Assembly: GCA_013362295.1 (NCBI GenBank)
Contig: JABFWJ010000377.1
Coordinates: 1 to 16,561 of the forward strand
Reading direction: 5' to 3'
Source of the DNA: Thermoleophilia bacterium
Lineage (GTDB): Bacteria; Actinomycetota; Thermoleophilia; Gaiellales; Gaiellaceae
DNA: 16,561 nt
A model generated the notes under the pieces. The model searched no databases. It saw only the letters and a list, made by a program, of their open reading frames with translations, and was not told the origin of the DNA. The position numbers and the translations under genes were made by a program. Below, piece by piece: positions 5,681-12,228 of the stretch (positions are counted from its first letter, which is position 1; every line of letters begins with the position of its first letter).

Positions 5681-6728
5681 GTGCCTGCGCCACCCGGTCG
5701 AGATCGCCGTCGGAGAGCCGGGTGTGGAACGGCAGGGCGAGCGCGCGCTCGAAGACTCGCGCGGCGCCCGGGAACGCACCCTGGTCGCGGTAGGCGCCGA
5801 GCAGGTGGAGCGCGTAGGTGCCGATCTGGGCCTCGATCCCCTGCGCGCGCAGCTCCGCGAGGACGCGGTCGCGATCGTCGACCTGGACGACGTAGGCCTG
5901 CCAGCCGTGGACATCGCCGTCGTCGGCGCGCGGGAGGAGGAGGGGGAGATCGCGCAGGCGCTCCGTGTAGCCCGCCGCGACGCGCGTGCGCTCCGCGAGG
6001 AGCTCGTCGAGCCGGCGGGCCTGCGGGATGCCGACCGCGCAGAGCACATCCGAGAGGCGGTAGTTCAAGCCGGGCGCCGGCATGTCGGGCGGGACGAGCG
6101 ACCGCCAGCCGTGGTTGCGCGCCTCGCGCACCGCGTCGGCGATTCCAGCGTCGTTCGTCGTCACCGCGCCGCCCTCGCCGGTCGTGACGATCTTCCTCGG
6201 GTGGAAGCTCAGGCAGCCCGCGAGGCCGAGCCCGCCGCAGGCGCGGCCCCGGTAGCGCGCGCCGAGCGCACCCGCTGCGTCCTCGAGCAGCGGAACGTCC
6301 GGCAGCGCGTGCAGCGGCAGCGGCCGGCCGAACAGGTGCACGGCGAGGAGCAGCTTCGTGCGCGGACCGAGCTCGATCTTCGCCGGGTCGACATTCATCG
6401 TCTCCGGGTCGACGTCGACGAGCACCGGCTTGAGACCGGTGAGCGCGACAACGTTCGCAGTCGCCGGGAAGGTGTACGCGGGCACGAGCACCTCGTCGCC
6501 CGGCTGCAGTCCGAGTGCTTGCACGGCGAGGTGCAGCGCGGCGGTCCCCGAGGTGACGACGAGCGCGTGCTCGACCTCGCAGAGGCGCGCGATCTCGGCC
6601 TCGAACTCGGCGACCTTCGGACCCATCGTGAGCATGCCGCTCTCGAGCACCTCGGCCACCTCGGCGAGCTCGCGCTCGCCTACGTCGGGCCACCCTAAGC
6701 GGATGCGAGCGCGCGAGCCCTGTACCAC
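5655..6728 (-). CDS. DegT/DnrJ/EryC1-type sugar aminotransferase
   Basis: A PLP-dependent enzyme of about 357 residues. Visible motifs are GPKVAEFE (36-43), TSGTAALHLA (59-68) for phosphate binding, VPAYTFPATANVV (82-94), the cofactor-contacting Asp in LLEDAAGALGA (D150), the Schiff-base lysine in SFHPRK (K179) followed by GEGGAVTTND, and LNYRLSDV (221-228). These enzymes transfer an amino group, usually from glutamate, to a keto-sugar nucleotide. The start is uncertain. Homology begins near IRLGWPDVG, which has no ATG close by; GTG 6728 is the nearest conventional start and overlaps the upstream epimerase by 34 bp. It follows the epimerase/dehydratase in the same operon, which would supply or belong to the same sugar pathway. 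Its last codons contain the tetR promoter and operator. Confidence 0.92.
   Translation of the reverse strand: MVQGSRARIRLGWPDVGERELAEVAEVLESGMLTMGPKVAEFEAEIARLCEVEHALVVTSGTAALHLAVQALGLQPGDEVLVPAYTFPATANVVALTGLKPVLVDVDPETMNVDPAKIELGPRTKLLLAVHLFGRPLPLHALPDVPLLEDAAGALGARYRGRACGGLGLAGCLSFHPRKIVTTGEGGAVTTNDAGIADAVREARNHGWRSLVPPDMPAPGLNYRLSDVLCAVGIPQARRLDELLAERTRVAAGYTERLRDLPLLLPRADDGDVHGWQAYVVQVDDRDRVLAELRAQGIEAQIGTYALHLLGAYRDQGAFPGAARVFERALALPFHTRLSDGDLDRVAQALDKLVSNH
5656..5671. promoter_or_regulatory. Probable TetR operator
   Basis: TAGTGA-TTAC-TCACTA is a perfect 6-bp inverted repeat with a 4-bp centre, the size and style of TetR-family operators. It lies between the -35 and -10 boxes of the tetR promoter, where a bound dimer would block RNA polymerase. 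Binding by the adjacent TetR is inferred from position. Confidence 0.7.
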
Positions 6729-7666
6729 GCGATCGTCCTCTCGAGCCCCTCGTCCAGTTCCACGCGCGGCTCCCAGCCGAGGACCGTGCGGGCCTTCTCC
6801 ACGTTCGGGATGCGCAGCTCGACGTCGGCGTAATGCAACGGCTGGAACAGGATCTCGCCCGGCGCGTTGGTGAGCCGCTTCACGCGTTGCGCGAGGTCGT
6901 AGATCGTCACGGCGGAGCGCGGATTGCCGATGTTGAACGCCTGCCCCGGCGCCGAGGGGTGCTCGAGCGTCGCGAGCACGCCGGCGACCATGTCGGTCAC
7001 GTACGTCCACGCGCGGATCTGCGACCCGTCACCGTGGATCGTGAGGTCACGGCCGGCGAGCGCCGTCTCGATGAACGCGCGGATCGCACCGCCGCCGATC
7101 TGCCCCGGGCCGTAGACGTTGAACGGGTGGAGGGTGACCGCCGGCAGGCCGAGCTCGTCGTGGTAGGCGTGCGTCATGTGCTCGCCGGCGAGCTTCGAGA
7201 CGGCGTACGTCCAGCGCGCCTCACCGACCGAGCCGATGGTCGAGACCTGCCCCTCCTCGACACGAAACGCATGCGTGCCGAAGACCTCGCTGGTCGAGAA
7301 GTCGACGAAGCGCTCGATCGTATCGATCGTCGCGACGGCGGCCTCGAGCGCGTTGTAGGTTCCGATCACGTTGACGCGCATGGTGCGCACCGGGCTTGCG
7401 AGCACCGTGTCGACGCCGGCGATCGCGGCGCAATGGACGAAGTGCGTCGCGCCGTGCGCGGCGTCGCGAAATGAATCCGCGTCGAGGACGTCGCCTTGGA
7501 TCAGCTCGTAGTTCGGATGCTCGGCGAGATCGGTGCCCGCGAGCGCGTCGCGGTGCAGGTTGTCGAACGCGACCACCTCGTTTCGCTCGACGAGCTCGCG
7601 CGCCAGCGTCGTGCCGATGAAGCCCGCGCCGCCGCTGATGAAGATCCGCTTCCCCTCCAGAGCCAC
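6695..7666 (-). CDS. NAD-dependent nucleotide-sugar epimerase/dehydratase (extended SDR)
   Basis: A 323-residue protein from GTG 7666. It has the Rossmann motif GGAGFIG (12-18), the acidic residue for NAD ribose in AFDNLHRD (33-40), the catalytic Ser/Thr in DFSTSEVFG (122-130), YxxxK as YAVSK (154-158), and FNVYGPGQ (182-189) followed by HGDGSQIRAWTYVTDMV (211-227). This is the extended SDR pattern of GalE-like epimerases, dTDP-glucose dehydratases and UDP-glucuronate decarboxylases; the exact reaction cannot be fixed from motifs. The downstream aminotransferase suggests a 4-keto intermediate or an epimer destined for amination. It is divergent from the methyltransferase operon across only 37 bp and has no Shine-Dalgarno sequence, but a TACACT box lies 6 nt before the start. 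Confidence 0.93.
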   Translation of the reverse strand: MALEGKRIFISGGAGFIGTTLARELVERNEVVAFDNLHRDALAGTDLAEHPNYELIQGDVLDADSFRDAAHGATHFVHCAAIAGVDTVLASPVRTMRVNVIGTYNALEAAVATIDTIERFVDFSTSEVFGTHAFRVEEGQVSTIGSVGEARWTYAVSKLAGEHMTHAYHDELGLPAVTLHPFNVYGPGQIGGGAIRAFIETALAGRDLTIHGDGSQIRAWTYVTDMVAGVLATLEHPSAPGQAFNIGNPRSAVTIYDLAQRVKRLTNAPGEILFQPLHYADVELRIPNVEKARTVLGWEPRVELDEGLERTIAWYRARALASA

Positions 7667-7672
7667 GCGGCG

Positions 7673-7678
7673 AGTGTA
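7673..7678 (-). promoter_or_regulatory. Possible -10 box of the epimerase operon
   Basis: The minus strand reads TACACT (four of six matches to TATAAT), 6 nt before GTG 7666, with no Shine-Dalgarno sequence. This suggests a leaderless transcript. No good -35 is seen at 16-18 bp. Confidence 0.4.
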
Positions 7679-7690
7679 GTCACCGGGGCA

Positions 7691-7696
7691 TACGAT
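7691..7696 (+). promoter_or_regulatory. Possible -10 box of the methyltransferase/ATP-grasp operon
   Basis: TACGAT (four of six matches to TATAAT) lies 7 nt before GTG 7704, with no Shine-Dalgarno sequence. It lies only 12 bp from the opposed -10 box of the epimerase, so the two promoters would share the 37-bp gap and interfere with each other or respond together. Confidence 0.4.
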
Positions 7697-7703
7697 CTTC
7701 CTG

Positions 7704-8621
7704 GTGAACGACGAGGTCAGCGCGCGGCGTGCCGAGGCCGAGGCCGCGCAGGTCGTGGCTCCCGTCGCGGCGCGCGGCATTCGCAGGCGGTTACAGCGGG
7801 TCGCGGCCGGTCCGCTCGCCGAAGCGCAGCAGGTCTTCAACGGAACGATGCTCCGGCTCGCGGATGCACTCTCGCAGCGAATCGAGGCGGCGGTGGCACG
7901 CGCCCAGGCTGCGGAGCGCCGCGTGGCCGAGCTCGAGGAGCGGCTGTTGCGGCTCGAGCGGCGCAGCACGGCGGAGCCGCGCACGGTCGCGTCGCAGCCG
8001 CGTCAAGACGCGATCCCGGACTACTTCGCCTACGAAACGCGGATGCGGGCGCCGAGTGCCGAGATCCGAGAGCGGCAGCGTCCGTACGTCGAGCTGCTGC
8101 GCGGCCACGAACCCGTCCTCGATGTCGGCTGCGGCCGCGGCGAGCTGCTGCAGCTGCTGCGCGACGCCGGAGTCGAGGCGCGCGGCGTCGACGCGGACGC
8201 CGACATGGTCGCGTACGCGCGCGGCGAGGGACTCGACGCGAGCCAGGCCGACCTGCTCGAGGCGCTCGCCGCAGCGGCCGACGCGTCGCTCGGAGCGATC
8301 ACCGCCCTGCAGGTCGTCGAGCATCTGCCGCCGCCGGTCCTGTCCCGCTTCCTCGAGGAGTGCGTGCGCGCTCTGCGCTCCGGCGGGCTGCTCGTCGCGG
8401 AGACGATCAACCCGGCCTCGCCGGCCGCCTTGCGCCATTACTTTGCCGACCTCACGCACGCGCAGCCGCTCATCCCGGAGACACTGGAGCTGTTCGCGCG
8501 CCAGGCAGGCTTCGCCGCAGTCGAGGTGAGGTTCATGAACGCGCCCGAGCAGCACGACGACCCGCGGATCTCCGAGCACCTCTTCGCACCGCTCGACTAC
8601 GCCTTGATCGCCCGCAAGTAG
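7704..8621 (+). CDS. Class I SAM-dependent methyltransferase with N-terminal coiled coil
   Basis: A 305-residue protein from GTG 7704. Residues about 50-90 are rich in Ala, Arg, Glu and Leu in heptad-like spacing (ERRVAELEERLLRLERR), a likely coiled coil. The catalytic domain follows: SAM-binding motif I LDVGCGRGE (139-147), an acidic motif II in GVDADADMVAYA (161-172), and LQVVEHLPP after the fourth strand, then LRSGGLLVAETINP. Methyltransferases of this shape, with a helical extension before the domain, occur in O-antigen and capsule loci where they methylate sugars or cap chain ends. That role fits the neighbourhood but is inferred. It is the first gene of the plus-strand operon, 9 bp upstream of an ATP-grasp gene. 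Confidence 0.9.
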   Translation: MNDEVSARRAEAEAAQVVAPVAARGIRRRLQRVAAGPLAEAQQVFNGTMLRLADALSQRIEAAVARAQAAERRVAELEERLLRLERRSTAEPRTVASQPRQDAIPDYFAYETRMRAPSAEIRERQRPYVELLRGHEPVLDVGCGRGELLQLLRDAGVEARGVDADADMVAYARGEGLDASQADLLEALAAAADASLGAITALQVVEHLPPPVLSRFLEECVRALRSGGLLVAETINPASPAALRHYFADLTHAQPLIPETLELFARQAGFAAVEVRFMNAPEQHDDPRISEHLFAPLDYALIARK

Positions 8622-8630
8622 CATCGCAGC

Positions 8631-9842
8631 GTGCCGAAGACCGTCCTCTTCGTCGGCGCTGGACGTCACCAGCGCCGGGCGATCTTGCGCGCAAAAGAGC
8701 TCGGCCTGCGCGTCGCCGCGCTCGACCGCAATCCCGACGCTCCCGGTCTGAAGGAGGCCGAGATCGCGAGGGTCGTCGACTTCTCCGATATCCCGGCGGC
8801 GCTCAAGGCGACGGCGCGCCTCCGACTCGACGGCGTGCTCACCGTGAGCGCCGACCGCGCCGTGCCGGTCGTCGCGGCGATCGCCGAGGAGCGCGGGCTG
8901 CCCGGCATCGGCATCGCGACGGCGCACCTGATGACGCACAAGATCGCGATGCGGCGCCGCCTTGCGGAGGCCGGCGTGCCGCAGCCGCGCTTCGCCGCGA
9001 TCCGCACGCTCTCGGAACGGCGGCGCGCCGCCGACGAGGTCGGCTTTCCGGCCGTCCTGAAGCCTGCCGACTCCGGCGGGCAGCGCGGCGTCTTCCGCGT
9101 CGAGTCCGTCGACGACATCGACACGCATCTGCACGAGTCGCTCAGAGCGTCGCCGACGGGCGAGGCGATCCTCGAGGAGTACGTCGAGGGGATCGAGATG
9201 AACGGCATCGTGATCGCTCGCGGCGGCAACGCGATTCCGCTCACGCTCTCCGACCGGCTGCGGCCGCCCGGCGTCGGTTTCGGCGTCGGGTGGATCCACG
9301 TCTACCCCGCGACAGCGTACGGCGCGCAGCTCGAGGAATCCGAGCGCGTGGCGGTGCACACGGTGCACGCGCTGGGACTGAAGACCGGCATCGCGTTCCC
9401 ACAGCTGATCGCGACGCGCGACGGTCGCGTCCTCGTGGTCGAGTGCGCGGCTCGCATCCCGGGCGGGCAGATGGCCGACCTCGTACGGCACGCGGTCGGC
9501 GTCGACCTCGTCGAGGTGCAGCTGCGGATGGCGCTCGGCGAGGAGCTGCCCGACGAGCTCGTGCACCCGCGCTTCAAGCAGCCGCTCGCCATCCGCTTCC
9601 TCACGGCCGAGCCGGGCCCGCTTCCGACCGGACGCGTCACCCAGGTCGGGCCGCTCGATAAGGTGCTCGCATTCCCGGGCGTCGTGCAGGCCGACGTCTA
9701 CCTGCAGGTGGGCGAGACGATCCGGCCGGTGCGGCTCGACGGCGACCGGCGGGGTTACGTGATCGCGACCGCGGACACGAACCTCGAGGCGTTGCAACGC
9801 GCCGAGGCGGCTGCACGCCTGCTCGACGTGGAGGTGGAATGA
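8631..9842 (+). CDS. ATP-grasp ligase 1 (carboxylate-amine ligase type)
   Basis: A 403-residue protein from GTG 8631. The N-terminal pre-ATP-grasp Rossmann domain begins TVLFVGAGRHQRRAI (4-18). HK (103-104) takes the place of the usual NDK. The ATP-grasp core shows FPAVLKPADSGGQRGV (139-154) with K144, LEEYVEGIE (181-189), and the metal-binding Glu in VLVVECAARIPGGQMADL (267-284). The C-terminal 100 residues resemble the third domain of BioC-like and PurK/CPSase-like ligases. The chemistry is activation of a carboxylate as acyl phosphate and attack by an amine. It shares a 4-bp ATGA overlap with the next methyltransferase. In this glycan locus, amide attachment of an acyl or amino acid group is plausible; the substrates are unknown. 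A TAGCAT box 6 nt upstream overlaps the preceding stop codon and may be chance. Confidence 0.9.
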   Translation: MPKTVLFVGAGRHQRRAILRAKELGLRVAALDRNPDAPGLKEAEIARVVDFSDIPAALKATARLRLDGVLTVSADRAVPVVAAIAEERGLPGIGIATAHLMTHKIAMRRRLAEAGVPQPRFAAIRTLSERRRAADEVGFPAVLKPADSGGQRGVFRVESVDDIDTHLHESLRASPTGEAILEEYVEGIEMNGIVIARGGNAIPLTLSDRLRPPGVGFGVGWIHVYPATAYGAQLEESERVAVHTVHALGLKTGIAFPQLIATRDGRVLVVECAARIPGGQMADLVRHAVGVDLVEVQLRMALGEELPDELVHPRFKQPLAIRFLTAEPGPLPTGRVTQVGPLDKVLAFPGVVQADVYLQVGETIRPVRLDGDRRGYVIATADTNLEALQRAEAAARLLDVEVE

Positions 9843-10462
9843 CCGACGTACGCACGCGTCTGGTCGCCGCGGGATACGACGCGATGGCGGATCGCTGGGA
9901 GTCGTGGTCGAACGCCGTCGCGGACGATCCGCGGGAGGCGTGGCTGGAGTCGCTGCTCATGCTGCTCACCCCGCAGGCCGTCGTCGTGGAGCTCGGCTGC
10001 GGCAACGGCACGCACGAGACGCGCAAGCTCGCGGCCCGCACGCAGCTCACCGGCGTCGACCTCTCGCGGGAGCAGTTGCGCCGTGCGCGCGAACGCGTGC
10101 CGGCGGCGAGCTTCGTGCAGGGCGATCTGACGACGATCGAGTTCGGGCCGGGCTCGCTCGACGCCGTCGTCGCGTTCTATGTCTTCAACCACGTGCCGCG
10201 CGAGCTCCTCGCCGGCATCTTCGGCCGGATCCACTCCTGGTTGCGGCCCGGCGGTCACTTCCTCGCGGCGCTCGGCGCGGGCGACGTCCAGGGTTGGCAG
10301 GGGGAGTGGCTCGGCGTGCCGATGTTCTTCTCGAGCTTCCCGCCGAAGACGAACACGCGGTTGTTGGGCGAAGCGGGGTTCGAGCTCGTCCGGGACGAGC
10401 CGGTCACGATCAGCGAGCCCGAAGGGCCGGTCACGTTCCACTGGGTCCTCGCACGGCGATGA
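9839..10462 (+). CDS. Class I SAM-dependent methyltransferase (second)
   Basis: A 207-residue protein from ATG 9839, overlapping the ATP-grasp stop as ATGA. It is a single Rossmann methyltransferase domain: VVELGCGNGTHE (49-60) is motif I, TGVDLSREQLRRAR (71-84) has the ribose-binding acidic residue, QGDLTTIEF (94-102) is motif III, and FYVFNHVPRE follows strand 4, then LRPGGHF. The type fits small-molecule O- or N-methylation; the acceptor cannot be told. Its position between two ATP-grasp/deacetylase genes, with ATGA couplings on both sides, argues that all five proteins act on one product. Confidence 0.9.
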   Translation: MTDVRTRLVAAGYDAMADRWESWSNAVADDPREAWLESLLMLLTPQAVVVELGCGNGTHETRKLAARTQLTGVDLSREQLRRARERVPAASFVQGDLTTIEFGPGSLDAVVAFYVFNHVPRELLAGIFGRIHSWLRPGGHFLAALGAGDVQGWQGEWLGVPMFFSSFPPKTNTRLLGEAGFELVRDEPVTISEPEGPVTFHWVLARR

Positions 10463-11100
10463 GCTGCGACTTCACGATCGAGCACTATCGCGAGTTGCTG
10501 CGTTCGGGCGTCTCCGGCGGCTACCGCTGGGCCGGGTTCGATCGCCCGCCGGAAGCGGGCGACCTGATCGTGCGGCACGATGTCGACCTCTCGCTCGACG
10601 CGGCGCTCGTGCTCGCCGAGGCGGAGGCGGAGGAGGGGGCATGGTCGACGTGGTTCCTGATGACCCGCTCGTCGTTCTACAACCTCGCGTCAAATGAAGG
10701 GGAGCGCGCCGTGGCGCGACTGCGCGAGCTCGGCCATCGCATCGGCCATCACGCGGTGTATCCGAACGTCGATCTCGACGAGCGCTTCGACCCGGTGGTC
10801 GCGTGGCACAACCCCGACGCGGAGTTCATGCAGGCCGATATCCCGGGCGCCGTCAATGTGATGCGCGCGCCGTTCTTCGACCCACCGCGGTACCGCTCCG
10901 ACTCGAACCAGCAGTGGCGGAGCGGCTGCCCGCACGACGAGCTCGCGCGCGGCGAGTTCGAGTGGCTGCAGCTGCTGATCCACCCCGAGATCTGGGCGTT
11001 CGAGGGTCGGACGATGCGCGAGACGATGGAGTCGTTTCTCGACGCCGAGCGCGCCCTGCGCCTCGAACTGCTCCGCCACGACAGAATCGACCTCTCGTGA
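10459..11100 (+). CDS. Polysaccharide-deacetylase-like (NodB-type) protein
   Basis: A 213-residue protein from ATG 10459, coupled by ATGA to the upstream methyltransferase. It begins with CDFTIEHYRELL (3-14), then LIVRHDVDLSLDAAL (36-50), where HDVD takes the place of the TFDDG motif of classical NodB deacetylases. GHRIGHH (92-98) corresponds to the metal-binding HxxxH region, APFFDPPRYRSDS (137-149) to the arginine motif, and LLIHPEIW (172-179) holds the last conserved His. Such short HDVD proteins are found in surface-polysaccharide gene clusters and are presumed metal-dependent deacetylases; direct biochemical evidence is scarce to my knowledge. No signal peptide is visible, so it should act in the cytoplasm on a precursor rather than on finished wall polymer. 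It overlaps the second ATP-grasp gene by GTGA. Confidence 0.8.
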   Translation: MSCDFTIEHYRELLRSGVSGGYRWAGFDRPPEAGDLIVRHDVDLSLDAALVLAEAEAEEGAWSTWFLMTRSSFYNLASNEGERAVARLRELGHRIGHHAVYPNVDLDERFDPVVAWHNPDAEFMQADIPGAVNVMRAPFFDPPRYRSDSNQQWRSGCPHDELARGEFEWLQLLIHPEIWAFEGRTMRETMESFLDAERALRLELLRHDRIDLS

Positions 11101-12134
11101 GGCCGATTACCGTGCTGGTGACGGCGTCGGGCGCGCCGGGCACGGCCGCGCTGCTGCGCGGCCTGCGCGAGAACGGCGAGCGCGAGGTGCGACTCGTCGG
11201 CACCGACATGAGCGAGCGCTCGGTCGGACGGCATCTCTGCGACGCGTTCCACGTCGTCCCGGCGGGGGCCGATCCCGCGTTCCCGGACGCGATGCTCGAG
11301 ATCGCGCGGCGCGAGGGCGTCGACGCGATCCTGCCGCAGTCGTCCTTCGACCTCCAGGGCCTCGCGGAGCACGTCGACCGTTTTCCGATCCCGGTGCTCG
11401 TCTCGAAGCCCGACGTAATCCAGCGCTCGAACGACAAGGCCGAGAGCTACGAGTTCCTGCATCGGATCGGTGTGCGCGCGCCGGAGTTCCGGCGCGTCAA
11501 CGGCGCCGCCGAGGTCGACGCTGCCGCGCGGGAGCTCGGCTACCCGGAGCGGCCGGTCTGCTTCAAGCCGGTGTTCTCGTCGGGCTCGCGCGGGTTCCGG
11601 ATCCTCGATCCGACGGTCGACCGGGCGCACCAGCTGCTGCACGAGCGGCCGGGCTCGGTCGCGATGCGGCTGGACGAGGCGGTCGAGCTGCTGCCGGACG
11701 AGGGCGGGCCCGACCTGCTCGTGATGGAGCTGGCGACCGGCGGCGAACGGACGATCGACGGGATCGCGAACGGCCGCGAGGTTGTGCTCGGCCATCCGAA
11801 GACACGCGAGGCGATGCGGGCCGGCCTCGCGATGTTCTTCGTCACGCTCGACGATCCGGAGCTGATGGAGCTCGCGAACAAGATCGTCGTGGAGCTCGGC
11901 ATCGAGCACTTCTTCAACATCCAGCTGGTCGGCGAGCACGTGATCGAGATCAACCCGCGCATCTCGACGATCGTCTACCAGGAGGACCTCGACCTCCCCT
12001 ACCTCGGCGTCAAGCGCGCCCTCGGCGAGATCTCCGACGACGAGCTGCGCACCTACGCGTCCCGCATCCGCCCCGGCCGAACCGCACTGCGCTACTTCGA
12101 CCAGCTCGAGTTCGATCAGTGCGCGGCGACCTAG
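11097..12134 (+). CDS. ATP-grasp ligase 2 (CarB/PylC-like)
   Basis: A 345-residue protein from GTG 11097, overlapping the previous stop as GTGA. The N-terminal domain starts ITVLVTASGAPGTAALLRGL (4-23), as in CarB-like pre-ATP-grasp domains, with ILPQSSFDLQGLA (78-90). The ATP-grasp core has the conserved SNDK (111-114), VCFKPVFSSGSRG (154-166) with the ATP-binding lysine, LVMELATGGERTIDG (208-222), NIQLV (274-278) and the metal-binding EINPRIS (284-290). The family forms amide bonds from a carboxylate and an amine through an acyl phosphate. It is clearly different from ATP-grasp ligase 1 (different loop and metal motifs), so two separate couplings, or two substrates, are likely. It is the last gene before a 94-bp repeat-containing gap. 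Confidence 0.9.
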   Translation: MRPITVLVTASGAPGTAALLRGLRENGEREVRLVGTDMSERSVGRHLCDAFHVVPAGADPAFPDAMLEIARREGVDAILPQSSFDLQGLAEHVDRFPIPVLVSKPDVIQRSNDKAESYEFLHRIGVRAPEFRRVNGAAEVDAAARELGYPERPVCFKPVFSSGSRGFRILDPTVDRAHQLLHERPGSVAMRLDEAVELLPDEGGPDLLVMELATGGERTIDGIANGREVVLGHPKTREAMRAGLAMFFVTLDDPELMELANKIVVELGIEHFFNIQLVGEHVIEINPRISTIVYQEDLDLPYLGVKRALGEISDDELRTYASRIRPGRTALRYFDQLEFDQCAAT

Positions 12135-12136
12135 AC

Positions 12137-12220
12137 CCGGTGTCAGCCACCGGCACAGATGTGCAACAAGATCCAGGAAATCCCTGCACACGGAGGTTTC
12201 GTTCGGTGTCAGACACCGGC
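12137..12220. repeat. Two palindromic repeat units (REP-like) flanking a short inverted repeat
   Basis: Two copies of a palindrome lie 66 bp apart in the gap between ATP-grasp 2 and the glycosyltransferase. The first, CCGGTGTCAGCCACCGG (12137-12153), has 6-bp arms; the second, CGGTGTCAGACACCG (12204-12218), has perfect 7-bp arms. GGTGTCAGnCACCGGC is common to both. Between them TGTGCA (12160-12165) and TGCACA (12185-12190) form an inverted repeat, so the whole block is nearly symmetric. It resembles intergenic REP/BIME elements, which are moved by RAYT-type transposases; no transposase is present here. The first unit, 2 bp after a stop codon, could also act as a transcript-end hairpin. Confidence 0.6.
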
Positions 12221-12228
12221 GTAGAAGC

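Noticed and set aside
8619..8624. TAGCAT as a separate promoter for ATP-grasp ligase 1
   Set aside because: The TAG is the stop codon of the upstream gene, so half the match is forced, and the 9-bp gap suggests simple operon transcription. Kept only as a remark.
7496..9661. Long open frames on both strands over the methyltransferase and ATP-grasp genes (also 7791-9797 minus)
   Set aside because: The translations are Arg/Ala/Asp-rich shadows without motifs, whereas the plus-strand genes show clear catalytic motifs.
12222..12227. TAGAAG before GTG 12229 as another leaderless -10 box
   Set aside because: The last base is not T and the box is too close to the start; it does not fit the TAnnnT pattern.
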